A program made the translations under genes and the position numbers. The notes under the pieces were generated by a model. It did not search any database, had not been told where the DNA came from, and was given only the letters and a program-made list of their open reading frames with translations. Positions 25,193 to 35,371 of a stretch of 64,000 bases of DNA are shown one piece after another (within the stretch, counting starts at the first letter, position 1; every line of letters begins with the position of its first letter). The DNA comes from Sinomicrobium weinanense (lineage in GTDB: Bacteria; Bacteroidota; Bacteroidia; Flavobacteriales; Flavobacteriaceae): NCBI RefSeq assembly GCF_018863395.1, contig NZ_JAHKRR010000001.1:434001-498000 (forward strand), read 5' to 3'.

Positions 25193-27877
25193 CTAAAAGT
25201 TAAAATTCAGCCGGGCATAGTAAAAAGCTCCGCTAAAACCCATTTGTACGGAATCCCAGTACCCGCCGCTTTCTGACCAGTCGTCCTGTTGGGAAGGGTA
25301 TATGTTAAAAAGGTTGTTGCTCCCGATATTGAGTTTCAGGTTTTCGCAAAGCCGGAAACCGAGGTTGAGGTCGGTGATGACCTTTGTGTCGTAGGTGTCC
25401 GTAGCTTCCGTGATCTGGTGTTCGAAACTGTCGAAGTCTTCCAGGGGCTCAAACATTTGCCAGTCCAGAAGTTCGATCTCACTGAAGCGGGTAAAGGCCA
25501 GGTTGGCATCAAACCATTTTATGCCGTAGTTAAGGCTCAGGTTGAATTTACTGTCCGGAGCAGAAGCGAGCAGGAAGGCCTTGTCCCTTTCCCCGAAAAA
25601 TATCTGCTCGTCCAGTTCGCCGTGATTTACCTTTTTTATCTTCATATCGTTGATATTCCCGGTAAGTACAGCAGAAAACCTGCTTTTATCAAAGTGTTTT
25701 TTCCAGGACAGGATAATGTCCAGTCCTTTGGTTTCGGTATCTACCCCGTTGACAAAGAACTGTGCGAGCTCTACATTTTCTATTTGTGGCGCAGGGAAAT
25801 TTCCGGTGAGTACGATACGGTCGTCCACACTGATCCAGTATCCGTCAATAGTAGCTGTAAATTCACCAAAACTGGCGGTGACCCCGGCAGCCGCATTCAC
25901 CGCTTTTTCTTCTTTGAGGTCATCTATTCCGAAAGATTTTGTCACCGGGCTGTTGTTGGGTGAGAGCAAGGTCTCGACCGCCTGTCCGCCCTGGAAATCG
26001 GTAAACCGGAGATTGTAATAGATTTGTGCAAGAGAAGGTGCCCTGAACCCGGTACTTACGGATGCCCGAAGGTTTATGTTATCAGTGGCCTTAAACCTGG
26101 CGGCCAGTTTTCCGTTCAGGGTACTCCCGAAATCGCTGTAATTTTCAAATCGAGCTGCAGCGGCCACCAGAAAACTTTCCGACAGGTCAAATTCCCCGTC
26201 GGCGTAGAGGGAAAAGTTCGATCGGTTGCGGTCTATCTCGTTCGCCGGCCCATAACCCGGAAATCCCTGGGAACCACCGGGACGGGTATTTCCGGTAACA
26301 GGGTCGACGGGAAGGGTTTGGTTGGCAGGATCGGTGACCACAACACCGTTTTCGTCATAAGTGGCCCAGGAGCCTTCTTCCCCGGCGAATATTTCGAAAT
26401 TCTCGGTGCGGTATTCCAGTCCGAAGGCCAGGTTCATACCGTGAAGGATATGGTCGTAGTACCTGGAAAAATTGACACTGGTGGTATTTTGACTCAGGCT
26501 GTGCCCCCCGGCATCAAAATCGGTAGGAGAGATCTCTTGCAGGGAGGCATTTAATGTCCCCTTTATAAAATAGTGAAAGTTATTCTTTCCCCAGGTATTG
26601 TTAAAGTCTATTTTCCAGCCACTGCCGGTTTCGGTCCGGATACCTGCCGAAACGGAATTATCTGTAATGTTAGATGTTATCCTCGGGGTAAAACCGTCCG
26701 GATATATTTCGGTAACGTTCCTTTCCGTGGGGTTGTTCCGGGTAAAGGCATAGGCATCGGTATCGCGATAATTCCTTCCCCCGAAGAGGTAGATCTCGGT
26801 TTTGTCTGTGACCGGAACGGCTGCGTTTACCATAACATTAAATCCTTCTATGGCAGCTTCGCCAAAGCCTTTTCGAAAGTCGAACGTAGGGCGCAGGGTC
26901 TTGTTTTTGTTGATATATTCTGTGGTGATATTGGCAAAACCACTTTCTCCGATGTCGAAGCCGTAGTTGGCGGCCACCTTGACGCTTCCGCCGTCGAAAT
27001 CCTTGTCCTTTCCGATCTGGTTGCCGTCTTTTTCGGTGTCGAGCCGGTATCCGTCCGTGTTCCACATGCCATATTCGCCAAACTGGTCGAAATCCCCGTC
27101 CGCATTAGTGTTGTAGGCACCGTAGCTTATGCTTCCTGTGAGTTCGTCGATATTGTCCTTCAGAACAATATTGATCACCCCGGCAATGGCATCCGAACCG
27201 TATTGTGCCGAAGCGCCATCCCTGAGTATTTCAATGCGCTTGATGGCCGCGGCGGGGATGGCGTTGAGGTCGGTACCGGTATTTCCGCGTCCGCGGGTAC
27301 CGAAGATATTGATCAGGGACGACTGGTGCCTTCTTTTGCCGTTGATCAGCACCAGGGTCTGGTCCGGGCCCAGGCCCCGGAGCGATGCGGGGTCTATATG
27401 GTCTGCCCCGTCCGAACCGGATTGTTTGTTGGCATTAAAAGATGGTGCTACGTATTGCAGGAGTTGGGTAACCTCGATCTGACCGGTCTTTTCGGTGACT
27501 TCGGCGAGGTCTATCACATCGACGGCGACCGGGGTGTCCGTAGCTGTCCGTTTGGGGCTTCTCGATCCCACGAGCTGGATCTCGTCCAGCATTACTCCTT
27601 CGGAAAGTGAAACGTCAATATTATTTTGGCCGGTCACGGATATTTCCGCTGTGGAAAAACCGATATAGCTGAATATCAGTATGGCCTCTTCGGGGACTGT
27701 GATCTCGTATTTGCCGTCAAAGTCAGTAGTAGTACCATTTGTTGTTCCTTTTTCTACAACGTTTACTCCGGCCAGCGGAGTGCCTCCTTCGTTGGTGACC
27801 GTACCGGAAACGGTTTTTTGGGAGTGGGCAATGTGTAAGCCGGCGATCAGGGAGAACAATAAGTAAAGTTTCTTCAT
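25193..27877 (-). CDS. TonB-dependent outer-membrane receptor
   Basis: An 894-residue receptor that imports a ligand across the outer membrane with TonB energy. Signal peptide residues 1-19; carboxypeptidase-regulatory-like domain about 20-100 (VSGTVTNEGGTPLAGVNVVEKGTTNG, DFDGKYEITVPEEA); plug domain about 115-240 (LRGLGPDQTLVLINGKRRHQ, KRIEILRDGASAQYGSDAIAGVINI); then a 22-strand-type barrel ending in ARLNFNF. No SusD-like partner, sigma factor or transport gene is adjacent, so the substrate cannot be inferred. Confidence 0.95.
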   Translation of the reverse strand: MKKLYLLFSLIAGLHIAHSQKTVSGTVTNEGGTPLAGVNVVEKGTTNGTTTDFDGKYEITVPEEAILIFSYIGFSTAEISVTGQNNIDVSLSEGVMLDEIQLVGSRSPKRTATDTPVAVDVIDLAEVTEKTGQIEVTQLLQYVAPSFNANKQSGSDGADHIDPASLRGLGPDQTLVLINGKRRHQSSLINIFGTRGRGNTGTDLNAIPAAAIKRIEILRDGASAQYGSDAIAGVINIVLKDNIDELTGSISYGAYNTNADGDFDQFGEYGMWNTDGYRLDTEKDGNQIGKDKDFDGGSVKVAANYGFDIGESGFANITTEYINKNKTLRPTFDFRKGFGEAAIEGFNVMVNAAVPVTDKTEIYLFGGRNYRDTDAYAFTRNNPTERNVTEIYPDGFTPRITSNITDNSVSAGIRTETGSGWKIDFNNTWGKNNFHYFIKGTLNASLQEISPTDFDAGGHSLSQNTTSVNFSRYYDHILHGMNLAFGLEYRTENFEIFAGEEGSWATYDENGVVVTDPANQTLPVDPVTGNTRPGGSQGFPGYGPANEIDRNRSNFSLYADGEFDLSESFLVAAAARFENYSDFGSTLNGKLAARFKATDNINLRASVSTGFRAPSLAQIYYNLRFTDFQGGQAVETLLSPNNSPVTKSFGIDDLKEEKAVNAAAGVTASFGEFTATIDGYWISVDDRIVLTGNFPAPQIENVELAQFFVNGVDTETKGLDIILSWKKHFDKSRFSAVLTGNINDMKIKKVNHGELDEQIFFGERDKAFLLASAPDSKFNLSLNYGIKWFDANLAFTRFSEIELLDWQMFEPLEDFDSFEHQITEATDTYDTKVITDLNLGFRLCENLKLNIGSNNLFNIYPSQQDDWSESGGYWDSVQMGFSGAFYYARLNFNF

Positions 27878-28078
27878 GGTTTATAATGTTAGTGTGTTGT
27901 TTTAATGTTAAAAATATGTAAATAATATTTATGTTTTAACTATTTTAAAGTGTAAATTTCTTTTTTGCTCGGGCAGATTGTAAAAAATAAAAAGGGAGGG
28001 TTGTTTTTTTGTGCTTTGTTTTCGGGTGAAGAAGTTTATTATGGAAAAGTGTATTCAGAAATAATGGTTATTTCCCCT

Positions 28079-28086
28079 TATATTTG
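28079..28086 (+). promoter_or_regulatory. Candidate -7 box for ychF
   Basis: TATATTTG matches the TAnnTTTG consensus and lies 22 bases before the ychF start. No convincing -33 box is seen 19 bases upstream, so support is partial. Confidence 0.4.
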
Positions 28087-28107
28087 CAGTCGCAAAAAAA
28101 TAAAAGA

Positions 28108-29199
28108 ATGAAAGCCGGAATCGTAGGATTGCCCAATGTGGGAAAGTCAACCTTGTTTAATTGTTTGTCCAATGCCAAGGCACAGAGCGCCAATTTTCCG
28201 TTCTGCACCATAGAGCCGAACCTCGGGGTAGTGAATGTGCCGGACAGCAGGCTGGAAAAGCTGGAGGAATTGGTAAATCCCGAAAGGGTATTGCCCGCCA
28301 CGGTAGAAATAGTGGATATTGCCGGCCTGGTCAAAGGGGCCAGCAAAGGAGAAGGGCTGGGAAACCAGTTTTTGGGTAATATACGGGAATGCCATGCTAT
28401 AATCCATGTGCTGCGCTGTTTCGACAACGGCAATATTGTACATGTGGATGGCAGTGTAGACCCGGTACGGGACAAGGAGACCATCGATATGGAATTGCAG
28501 CTCAAGGACCTGGAAACGGTAGATAAGCGCCTAGAAAAAGTAAACCGGGCGGCAAAAACCGGGGATAAGGATGCCCAGAAAGAACAGGCGGTACTGCAAA
28601 AGTTCAAAACGGCACTGGAGAGCGGCATTTCGGCCAGGGCGGTAGAAGTGAACGAAGAAGAAGAGGAATTGATTAAAGGTTTTCAGTTGCTTACGGCAAA
28701 ACCCATCCTTTACGTGTGTAACGTGGATGAGGCCTCGGCAAAAGACGGCAATGCCTATGTGGAAAAGGTGAAAGAGGTGGTAAAGGACGAAAATGCCGAG
28801 ATCATTGTGCTGGCCGTGGCTACCGAAGCAGATATAGCCGAACTGGAAGACTATGAAGAACGGCAAATGTTCCTTCAGGACATAGGACTGGAAGAACCCG
28901 GGGTTTCCCGGCTTATAAGGACGGCTTACAAACTCCTGGACCTGCAGACCTATTTCACGGCCGGGGTCAAGGAAGTCAGGGCGTGGACCGTTAATGTAGG
29001 TGCTACGGCACCACAGGCCGCGGGCGTGATCCACACCGATTTCGAAAAAGGATTTATCCGTGCCGAGGTCATTGGTTATGACGATTACGTTACCTACGGC
29101 AGTGAAGCCAAAGTGAAGGAAGCCGGGAAAATGCGGGTGGAAGGTAAAGAATACGTCGTTAAGGACGGCGATGTGATGCACTTCCGGTTTAATGTATAA
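28108..29199 (+). CDS. ychF: Redox-regulated ATPase YchF (OLA1 family)
   Basis: YchF is a ribosome-associated P-loop ATPase of the Obg family, linked to translation and stress response. Start at the ATG at 28108 gives the normal N-terminus [18 protein letters not shown] with the P-loop. Other marks are [24 protein letters not shown] (G3), a C-terminal TGS domain ([31 protein letters not shown]) and the LYVCNVDE segment in place of the usual NKxD, which is why the family prefers ATP. 364 residues, normal. It is monocistronic, with a repeat after it. Confidence 0.97.
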   Translation: MKAGIVGLPNVGKSTLFNCLSNAKAQSANFPFCTIEPNLGVVNVPDSRLEKLEELVNPERVLPATVEIVDIAGLVKGASKGEGLGNQFLGNIRECHAIIHVLRCFDNGNIVHVDGSVDPVRDKETIDMELQLKDLETVDKRLEKVNRAAKTGDKDAQKEQAVLQKFKTALESGISARAVEVNEEEEELIKGFQLLTAKPILYVCNVDEASAKDGNAYVEKVKEVVKDENAEIIVLAVATEADIAELEDYEERQMFLQDIGLEEPGVSRLIRTAYKLLDLQTYFTAGVKEVRAWTVNVGATAPQAAGVIHTDFEKGFIRAEVIGYDDYVTYGSEAKVKEAGKMRVEGKEYVVKDGDVMHFRFNV

Positions 29200-29201
29200 A
29201 T

Positions 29202-29350
29202 GGGTGTTCTGGTGATCTGGAGGGAACACCCCCCTGTATCCCCCTCAAGGGGGGAGCTATTCCTCCTTTTATGCGAAATTGTTCTTATACTAAAACAACC
29301 TCCCCCTTGGAGGGGAGGGGGGATCCGCAAACCCGTATACCCGAACACCC
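29202..29350. repeat. Dispersed GC-rich inverted repeat, copy 2
   Basis: Bounded by GGGTGTTC (29202-29209) and its inverse GAACACCC (29343-29350). The core GGGAACACCCCCCTG (29222-29236) followed by CCCCCTCAAGGGGGGA matches the copy at 7098-7129. The right half has the complementary tract cctcccccttggaggggagg. It fills the gap between ychF and parE, and its secondary structure may end ychF transcription. Confidence 0.75.
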
Positions 29351-29457
29351 GATAATCAACAATATTGCCACTCCGGTTGTTGATTAATTTAATTTTTACG
29401 TCTTTCATAATTTAGGCGGAGTTCCTATATTAGCGTCAGAACCAAACTTCTTATAAA

Positions 29458-31314
29458 ATGTCGCAAACGTCTCAGTATACCGAAGAAAATATACGTTCAC
29501 TCGATTGGAAAGAGCATATAAGGATGCGTCCCGGGATGTATATCGGTAAACTGGGAGACGGTTCCAGCGCGGATGATGGTATCTATATCCTTGTGAAAGA
29601 GGTATTAGACAACTGTATCGACGAATTTGTGATGGGGGCCGGAAAGACCATTGAGATCAGTGTACAGGGCAATAAGGTTATTGTGCGCGACTACGGAAGG
29701 GGGATCCCCCTCGGAAAAGTGGTAGATGTGGTCTCCAAGATGAACACGGGGGGGAAATACGACTCCAAGGCCTTTAAAAAATCCGTAGGGCTCAACGGTG
29801 TGGGTACCAAAGCAGTGAATGCCCTTTCTTCCTACTTCCGGGTAGAATCTACCAGGGATGGCAAATCGAAATCTGCCGAATTTGAGACCGGTAACCTGGT
29901 CAATGAAGAAGAACTTGCCGAAACGTCCAGGAGAAGGGGGACCAAGGTGTCCTTTATACCGGATGAGACCATATTCAAGAACTATAAGTTCCGGAACGAG
30001 TATATAGAGCGAATGCTCAAGAATTACGTATATCTCAACCCTGGACTGACCATAGTTTTTAACGGAGAGAAATTCTATTCGGAGAACGGGCTCAAGGACC
30101 TGTTGGAAGACAATAACAATATGGAAGATATGTTGTATCCCATCATTCATCTGAGGGGAGATGACATAGAGGTGGCTGTGACCCACAGCAAAACACAGTA
30201 TAGCGAAGAATACCATTCTTTCGTAAACGGCCAGAACACTACCCAGGGAGGGACACACCTGTCTGCTTTCCGCGAGGCCGTGGTAAAGACCGTCCGGGAT
30301 TTCTACGGGAAGAGCTATGACGCTTCCGATATCCGGAAATCCATTATTGCTGCAGTATCTGTCAAGGTGATGGAACCTGTCTTTGAAAGCCAGACCAAAA
30401 CCAAGCTGGGATCGACCGATATGGGAGAGGGCCTGCCCACGGTAAGGACCTTTATCAATGATTTTATAGGTACACAACTAGACAACTACCTTCATAAGAA
30501 TCCGGAAACCGCAGAAAAGCTGCAACGCAAGATATTGCAGGCCGAACGGGAACGGAAAGAGCTGTCCGGTATCAGAAAACTGGCCCGGGAACGCGCTAAG
30601 AAAGCCAGCTTGCACAACAAGAAGCTCAGGGACTGCCGGGTGCACCTCACCAATATGAAGCACGACAAGAGGCTGGATTCCACCCTGTTCATTACAGAGG
30701 GAGATTCTGCTTCCGGTTCCATTACCAAGTCCAGGGACGTCAATACCCAGGCCGTGTTCAGCCTCCGGGGAAAACCACTGAACTCCTACGGGATGAGCAA
30801 GAAAGTAGTCTATGAGAACGAAGAGTTCAATCTCCTGCAGTCTGCGTTGAATATCGAGGAATCTTTTGAAGACCTTCGCTACAACAATATCGTGATCGCT
30901 ACCGATGCCGATGTAGACGGTATGCACATCCGCTTGCTGCTCATTACGTTTTTTCTGCAGTTTTTCCCCGAGCTCATCAAGGAAGGGCACCTTTATATAT
31001 TGCAAACCCCGTTGTTTCGCGTAAGGAACAAAAAGGAAACCATATATTGCTATAACGAAGAAGAAAAACAGGCAGCTATAAACAAACTAAAGGGAAAACC
31101 CGAAATAACCCGGTTTAAGGGGCTCGGTGAGATCTCCCCCGACGAATTCAAACATTTTATAGGAGACGATATACGGCTGGATCCGATTATGCTGGATAAG
31201 GCCATGTCCATAGAGAGCCTGCTGGAATTTTATATGGGCAAGAACACACCCGACAGGCAGGAGTTCATTATTAACAATCTCAAAGTGGAACTGGACCTGA
31301 TCGAGGAAGAATAA
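29458..31314 (+). CDS. parE: DNA topoisomerase IV subunit B
   Basis: ATPase subunit of topoisomerase IV, which unlinks daughter chromosomes. Motifs in order: [13 protein letters not shown], the ATP-binding [10 protein letters not shown] and [39 protein letters not shown], and the TOPRIM pair [10 protein letters not shown] and [17 protein letters not shown]. The 618 residues fit ParE and exclude the longer GyrB with an insert. It is followed after 90 bases by parC on the same strand, so they form one operon. Confidence 0.95.
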   Translation: MSQTSQYTEENIRSLDWKEHIRMRPGMYIGKLGDGSSADDGIYILVKEVLDNCIDEFVMGAGKTIEISVQGNKVIVRDYGRGIPLGKVVDVVSKMNTGGKYDSKAFKKSVGLNGVGTKAVNALSSYFRVESTRDGKSKSAEFETGNLVNEEELAETSRRRGTKVSFIPDETIFKNYKFRNEYIERMLKNYVYLNPGLTIVFNGEKFYSENGLKDLLEDNNNMEDMLYPIIHLRGDDIEVAVTHSKTQYSEEYHSFVNGQNTTQGGTHLSAFREAVVKTVRDFYGKSYDASDIRKSIIAAVSVKVMEPVFESQTKTKLGSTDMGEGLPTVRTFINDFIGTQLDNYLHKNPETAEKLQRKILQAERERKELSGIRKLARERAKKASLHNKKLRDCRVHLTNMKHDKRLDSTLFITEGDSASGSITKSRDVNTQAVFSLRGKPLNSYGMSKKVVYENEEFNLLQSALNIEESFEDLRYNNIVIATDADVDGMHIRLLLITFFLQFFPELIKEGHLYILQTPLFRVRNKKETIYCYNEEEKQAAINKLKGKPEITRFKGLGEISPDEFKHFIGDDIRLDPIMLDKAMSIESLLEFYMGKNTPDRQEFIINNLKVELDLIEEE

Positions 31315-31404
31315 CGTATGTCGTTACAAGTATCCCCCCAGTATATCCGACTATTTTTTTCAACAAAAGACTAACCGTATCGTAAAGTTTATAAATCTCT
31401 GTAA

Positions 31405-34032
31405 ATGGAGGAAAATACAGAACATCAAGACCTGAACAACGAAGAGGCGAATGCAGATTCCATTACCCGGGTAACGGGCATGTACAAAGACTGGTTTCTG
31501 GATTACGCTTCGTATGTGATCCTGGAACGCGCTGTTCCGGCCATAGAAGATGGTTTTAAACCTGTGCAACGCCGTATCCTGCATTCCATGAAAGAACTGG
31601 ATGATGGACGATACAACAAGGTGGCCAATATTGTAGGGCACACCATGCAGTACCACCCGCACGGCGACGCCAGTATAGCAGATGCCATGGTGCAGGTAGG
31701 GCAGAAGGACCTCCTGATCGACACCCAGGGAAACTGGGGTAACATACTCACGGGAGACAGTGCTGCAGCATCCCGTTATATTGAGGCACGATTATCCAAA
31801 TTTGCCCTCGAAGTCGTCTACAGTCCCAAGATCACCGAATGGCAGCAGAGTTATGACGGACGTAAAAAAGAACCCGTTAACCTGCCTGTGAAATTTCCGC
31901 TGTTGCTGGCACAGGGAGCAGAAGGGATCGCCGTGGGGCTTTCTACCAAGATACTCCCGCATAATTTTATAGAACTTATAGACGCTTCCATAAAACACCT
32001 CAAAGGAAAATCCTTTAAGCTCTATCCCGATTTTCCTACCGCGGGCATTATGGATGTGTCTAATTATAACGACGGTATCCGCGGGGGACGGGTAAGAGTG
32101 CGGGCAAAAATAGCACAGGTAGAAAAAAATACCCTGGCCATTACACAGATCCCTTTCGGCTCCAATACATCATCATTGATAGATTCCATCCTCAAGGCCA
32201 ATGAGAAGGGAAAGATCAAGATCAAGAAGATTGAAGACAATACTGCGGCAGAGGTAGAAATACTGGTGCACCTGCCTTCCGGCCTTTCTCCGGATAAAAC
32301 CATTGACGCGCTGTATGCGTTCACGGCCTGCGAAACTTCCATATCTCCCCTCGGCTGTGTTATTGAAGATAATAAACCGCTGTTTATCGGGGTTTCCGAA
32401 ATGTTGAAGCGGTCTACGGATTATACGGTGCAACTGCTGAAACAGGAACTGGAAATACAGCTGCAGGAACTCGAAGAGCAATGGCATTTCGCTTCCCTCG
32501 AACGTATTTTTATCGAAAACAGGATCTACCGGGACATTGAAGAAGAAGAAACCTGGGAAGGTGTTATAAGTGCTATTGACAAGGGGTTGCAGCCTCATAT
32601 AAAACACCTGAGGCGCCCGGTGACCGAAGAAGATATTGTAAGGCTCACCGAGATCAGGATAAAACGGATCTCCAAATTTGATATAGACAAGGCACAGCAG
32701 AAGATCGATGCCCTGGAAGATGAAATAGCACAGGTTAAACACCACCTGGAACACCTTGTGGACTATACTATCGATTATTTTGGCAGGCTGAAGAAAACCT
32801 ATGGGGAAGGCCGGGAACGAAAAACAGAGATCCGGGTATTCGACGATATCGAGGCGACCAAAGTGGTGATCCGCAATACCAAACTCTATGTAAACCGGGC
32901 AGAAGGCTTCGTGGGAACATCCCTCCGCAGGGACGAATACGTATGCGATTGCAGCGACATAGACGATATTATCGTGTTTACCGGGGAAGGAAAGATGGTG
33001 GTGACCAAAGTGGAGGCCAAGACCTTTATCGGGAAGAACATCATCCATGTTGCTGTATTCAAGAAAAAAGACAAGCGAACGGTTTACAATCTTATCTATA
33101 AGGATGGTAAAGGCGGCGCAAGCTATATAAAACGATTCCATGTCACCGCGGTTACCAGGGACAGGGAATACGACCTGACACAGGGTAAAAAGAACTCCGA
33201 TATCCTCTATTTCTCGGCCAACCCCAACGGGGAAGCCGAAATGGTTACCATATTCCTGCGGCAGGCAGGCAGTATTAAAAAGCTGAAATGGGACCTGGAT
33301 TTTGCCGATATCATTATTAAAGGCAGGCAGTCCAAGGGAAATATTGTCACCAAATATGCTGTAAAACGGGTAGAGCTGAAGGAAAAAGGGGTCTCTACGC
33401 TCAAACCAAGAAAAATATGGTTCGACGATACCGTGCAGCGCCTCAATGTAGATGGAAGGGGAGAACTTCTCGGTGCGTTCAGGGGCGATGACAGGCTGCT
33501 TATCATTACGCAGTCCGGAATGGCGAAGACCATATCACCAGATCTTTCAACACACTTTGACGACGATATGGTGGTCCTGGAAAAATGGAACCCCAAAAAG
33601 CCCGTATCCGCCATTTATTACGATGGAGAAAAAGAGCGTTATTTTATAAAGCGGTTCCTTGTAGAGAACGAGAACAGGGAAGAGCAGTTTATCACCGAAC
33701 ACCAGAAATCACAGCTCGAAGTAGTATCGACGGACTGGCGGCCGGTAGCTGAGGTGGAATTTGTGAAACTACGGGGAAAAGAACCCAAGGACAACCTGAA
33801 GATAGAGCTGGAAGATTTTATTGCCGTAAAAGGTATAAAAGCCCAGGGAAATCAACTTACTACCGACAAAGTGAAGCAAATAAACCTCCTCGATCCGCTG
33901 CCTTATGAAGAGCCGGAAGAAGTGGAGGCGGAAGATATGGATGTGGTGGACGAAGAAACTCTCGGTGAAAAAAAAGAGGCCGGGAACATGGAAACCTCCG
34001 GAAAATCCCAGATAAGCCTGGATTTTGAGTAA
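31405..34032 (+). CDS. parC: DNA topoisomerase IV subunit A
   Basis: DNA-breaking subunit of topoisomerase IV. The 875-residue protein has SYVILERAVPAIEDGFKPVQRRIL (drug- and DNA-binding region in two parts), QYHPHGDASIADAMVQ, and the catalytic tyrosine Tyr125 in AAASRYIEARL. The C-terminal domain (from about residue 500) has beta-pinwheel-like repeats but no GyrA box (QRRGGKG), which marks ParC rather than GyrA. An acidic tail closes the protein. It lies 90 bases after parE. Confidence 0.95.
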   Translation: MEENTEHQDLNNEEANADSITRVTGMYKDWFLDYASYVILERAVPAIEDGFKPVQRRILHSMKELDDGRYNKVANIVGHTMQYHPHGDASIADAMVQVGQKDLLIDTQGNWGNILTGDSAAASRYIEARLSKFALEVVYSPKITEWQQSYDGRKKEPVNLPVKFPLLLAQGAEGIAVGLSTKILPHNFIELIDASIKHLKGKSFKLYPDFPTAGIMDVSNYNDGIRGGRVRVRAKIAQVEKNTLAITQIPFGSNTSSLIDSILKANEKGKIKIKKIEDNTAAEVEILVHLPSGLSPDKTIDALYAFTACETSISPLGCVIEDNKPLFIGVSEMLKRSTDYTVQLLKQELEIQLQELEEQWHFASLERIFIENRIYRDIEEEETWEGVISAIDKGLQPHIKHLRRPVTEEDIVRLTEIRIKRISKFDIDKAQQKIDALEDEIAQVKHHLEHLVDYTIDYFGRLKKTYGEGRERKTEIRVFDDIEATKVVIRNTKLYVNRAEGFVGTSLRRDEYVCDCSDIDDIIVFTGEGKMVVTKVEAKTFIGKNIIHVAVFKKKDKRTVYNLIYKDGKGGASYIKRFHVTAVTRDREYDLTQGKKNSDILYFSANPNGEAEMVTIFLRQAGSIKKLKWDLDFADIIIKGRQSKGNIVTKYAVKRVELKEKGVSTLKPRKIWFDDTVQRLNVDGRGELLGAFRGDDRLLIITQSGMAKTISPDLSTHFDDDMVVLEKWNPKKPVSAIYYDGEKERYFIKRFLVENENREEQFITEHQKSQLEVVSTDWRPVAEVEFVKLRGKEPKDNLKIELEDFIAVKGIKAQGNQLTTDKVKQINLLDPLPYEEPEEVEAEDMDVVDEETLGEKKEAGNMETSGKSQISLDFE

Positions 34033-34273
34033 TGTTGTGGAAAGGAAGAATCCCGGACTATGTGACTACAAACGAGGAACCCGGGAGTTTGTCATCAAGG
34101 GCAATACCACCGGTATTGCACGAAGGCATTAAAGGGATTTCTTCCAGCAAGGTTATAAAGGATATAAGGGGTGCTATCCGGGATAAAAGAGCAGAATAAA
34201 GAATTAGAGCATCCTCTTCAAAGAATGTCCTGAAAAACGACAAAAAAACCTAAAACCACTTGTTAACTGACGA

Positions 34274-34594
34274 TTATGCCTCCCTGGTCTCTGCTTCGGG
34301 GGCATTGTTCTTTACAGAATCGATGCCGTTTTCCATACCTGCTTCCGAAGCGTACATCTGGCTTGTACCGATAATCTGTCCATTCCCGGCCTTGAGGTTA
34401 AAATAGAATTTTCCGTTCTTGGCCGTTTTTCTTTCAAACTTGGTTTCGTCCCGGGCGTTCTTTTTTACGGAGGCAACCCCGTTTTCCGCAGCGCTTTTAC
34501 TGCTGTATGCTTCACTGCTCAGGATCACCTGCCCGTTTTTTGCTTTTAAAGTGAAGTGATAACCCCCTTTGGTATTCTTTTTTAACTCAAACAT
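34274..34594 (-). CDS. YegP-family protein (two DUF1508 repeats)
   Basis: A 106-residue protein made of two similar repeats of about 48 residues: GYHFTLKAKNGQVILSSEAYSS...ENGVASVKKNA and KFYFNLKAGNGQIIGTSQMYAS...ENGIDSVKNNA. This is the DUF1508 (YegP) fold, a small beta-beta-beta-alpha unit, usually in pairs. Function is unknown. It lies alone between the convergent parC gene and the ybaB-like gene. Confidence 0.9.
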   Translation of the reverse strand: MFELKKNTKGGYHFTLKAKNGQVILSSEAYSSKSAAENGVASVKKNARDETKFERKTAKNGKFYFNLKAGNGQIIGTSQMYASEAGMENGIDSVKNNAPEAETREA

Positions 34595-34682
34595 AGAAGG
34601 AAAAATTTTTTGGTTGTGATAGTAAATATAATAAAAAAGAAGAAAAGTCCGGTGTTAAATTATATCCGGACAAGGTGATGGA

Positions 34683-34827
34683 AGGATTGATAGGAGATTG
34701 ATGATAGATTGAAGGAGATTGAAAAAGATTGAATCCAGGCAGCTATCGGAAAGTTGACCTTAAACCTTTCAACCTTCTTCAATCTTCCGGCGCAGCCGGA
34801 TCAATCTCCCATCAATCTCCTTCAGGG
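34683..34827. repeat. Palindromic GATTGA repeat, copy 1
   Basis: The left side is built from tandem units ggagattga / agattgaa (attgataggagattgatg, gaaggagattgaaa); the right side from their inverse (cttcaatcttccgg, cggatcaatctcc, catcaatctcct). Together they could form a long imperfect hairpin about a centre near 34750. The copy at 45116-45238 shares both arms and the cgg-c-agccggatcaatctcc segment. It lies between the YegP and YbaB genes, both on the minus strand. Confidence 0.7.
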
Positions 34828-34832
34828 CCGTG

Positions 34833-35156
34833 TTATTTGAACATATCCATCCCGGGAATGTTGGGCATTCCTTCCCTGGCTACGGAGGCCAGTTCGGCTT
34901 CATTGACCCTGGTGGCTTTTTCAATAGCCTTGTTGAGGGTGATGATGAGGTAGTCCTCCAGCTGTTCCCGGTCTTCCTGAAGGGAAGGGGCTATTTCAAC
35001 AGCTTTGATTTCCCGGTTGGCCGTGAGGGTAACTTTAAGCAAACCATCACTTGAACTTTCGTCTATTAAAACATTGTCTAAGCGTTTTTTAGTCTCTTCG
35101 ATCTTTTTCTGGGTCTCCTGAAGTTTACCCATGATCCCGGTAAGGTCTCCTAACAT
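34833..35156 (-). CDS. YbaB/EbfC-family nucleoid-associated protein
   Basis: A 107-residue DNA-binding protein with the family pattern: [19 protein letters not shown] (basic/acidic helix), then [25 protein letters not shown], then [18 protein letters not shown]. EbfC/YbaB proteins bind DNA as dimers and shape the nucleoid. In many bacteria the gene follows dnaX and precedes recR; neither is here. A CAAAATTA box (a minus-strand TAnnTTTG) at 35186-35193, 30 bases before the start, could be its promoter. Confidence 0.9.
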   Translation of the reverse strand: MLGDLTGIMGKLQETQKKIEETKKRLDNVLIDESSSDGLLKVTLTANREIKAVEIAPSLQEDREQLEDYLIITLNKAIEKATRVNEAELASVAREGMPNIPGMDMFK

Positions 35157-35371
35157 TATTTCTGAATTTTAAATAAAAATAAAGGCAAAATTATTAAATT
35201 GTACTGCTTTTAGGGCGAAAACATGATAAAATCGTTATGAAATAAACGTGAATAAATTTTAATCATTGAGTTGCAAAGATGGTTAAAATTTTTCATGTTA
35301 GAATGCAACGGTTCTATGTGTGCAACAAATTTTTTTCGCACGTTTTTCCCCGGGCAAAAAAAATCAAACAC

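Noticed and set aside
34032-34199. Small frame (55 codons) starting with an ATG that overlaps the parC stop (TAATG)
   Set aside because: The overlap is suggestive of coupled translation, but the product (MLWKGRIPDYVTTN...) has no recognisable feature and the stretch contains short palindromes (cccggga...tcccgg) typical of non-coding gap DNA.
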